Below, piece after piece: positions 34,100-34,237 of a stretch of 34,237 nt of DNA. The position numbers and the translations under genes are program-made. Where the stretch lies: NCBI GenBank assembly GCA_002167215.1, contig NHDS01000005.1, positions 1 through 34,237 on the forward strand. The letters are read 5' to 3'. Under the pieces are notes generated by a model, which saw nothing but the letters and a program-made list of their open reading frames with translations, was not told the DNA's origin and did no database searches. Position 1 is the stretch's first letter. Every line of letters begins with the position of its first letter. The DNA comes from Pelagibacteraceae bacterium TMED65 (GTDB taxonomy: Bacteria; Pseudomonadota; Alphaproteobacteria; TMED127).

Positions 34100-34237
34100 C
34101 ATAAATCAAGCCAATTGAGCTATTAGTACTGGTCAGCTGCACGCATTACTGCGCTTCCACATCCAGCCTATCAACGTAGTGGTCTACTACGGCTCTATAG
34201 GAAGAACTAGTTTTGAGGTGGGTTTCCCACTTAGATG
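34100..34237 (-). rRNA. 23S rRNA, 3' end (partial)
   Basis: The minus strand reads CATCTAAGTGGGAAACCCAC, continues through GTTGATAGGCTGGATGTGGAAGCGCAG and CAGTACTAATAGCTC, and ends near GGCTTGATTTATGC. This matches the conserved last ~140 bases of bacterial 23S rRNA, including the 'GTACTAAT' segment before the 3' end. The exact 3' end is uncertain by a few bases. The 57 bases down to the first protein gene hold no tRNA, 5S rRNA or strong terminator; only a weak GAAAA/TTTTC pairing is seen. Confidence 0.95.

Overview
The window is very AT-rich, gene-dense DNA. Its right edge carries the 3' end of a 23S rRNA gene on the minus strand, and every protein gene follows it in the same direction (minus strand, right to left) with tiny gaps or short stop/start overlaps. 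The base composition, the compact layout and a long surface-polysaccharide block directly downstream of 23S strongly suggest a SAR11-type marine alphaproteobacterium (Pelagibacterales). In that group a hypervariable island (HVR2) is known to sit between the 23S and 5S rRNA genes. No 5S gene lies in this window, so the island should continue past the left edge.

Layout in transcription order (right to left). (1) 34237-34100: 23S rRNA 3' end. (2) 34042-31143: arylsulfotransferase-like membrane protein, two small membrane proteins and a sulfotransferase. (3) 31066-30199: a control block with a promoter overlapped by a duplicated palindromic operator, an EPS-type MarR regulator and a NusG/RfaH-like antiterminator, then a short leader with an ops-like element. 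(4) 30120-19538: tailoring and nonulosonate module with a PhyH-type dioxygenase, sugar aminotransferase, GT2 glycosyltransferase, NeuB-type synthase, a cytidylyltransferase fused to an aminopeptidase-like protein, a FemAB/GNAT-like acyltransferase, a radical SAM/SPASM protein, and two frameshifted genes (a DegT aminotransferase and a NodU-type carbamoyltransferase). (5) 19535-15110: two methyltransferases, a second radical SAM/SPASM protein and a GT-B-like protein. (6) 15052-11904: a kinase-nucleotidyltransferase fusion, a DRE-TIM aldolase fusion and a KdsB-like CMP-sugar synthetase. (7) 11894-10065: ABC flippase. (8) 10060-7500: first amidotransferase/HisH/HisF trio. (9) 7500-3675: sulfotransferase-like P-loop protein, LegC-type aminotransferase, NeuD-type acetyltransferase and PtmE-like nucleotidyltransferase. 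(10) 3650-966: second amidotransferase/HisF/HisH trio. (11) 979-1: a GT-B-like gene running off the edge.

The genes look like one long, antiterminator-dependent locus making a heavily decorated cell-surface glycan. Three candidate routes to CMP-activated acidic sugars can be seen: a legionaminate-like GDP-sugar route, a NeuB plus SpsF-like route, and an unusual aldolase plus KdsB route. The two amidotransferase trios would add acetamidino groups. Radical SAM enzymes, methyltransferases, a carbamoyltransferase and sulfotransferases would add further decoration. Functions are inferred from motifs read by eye; no database search was run.
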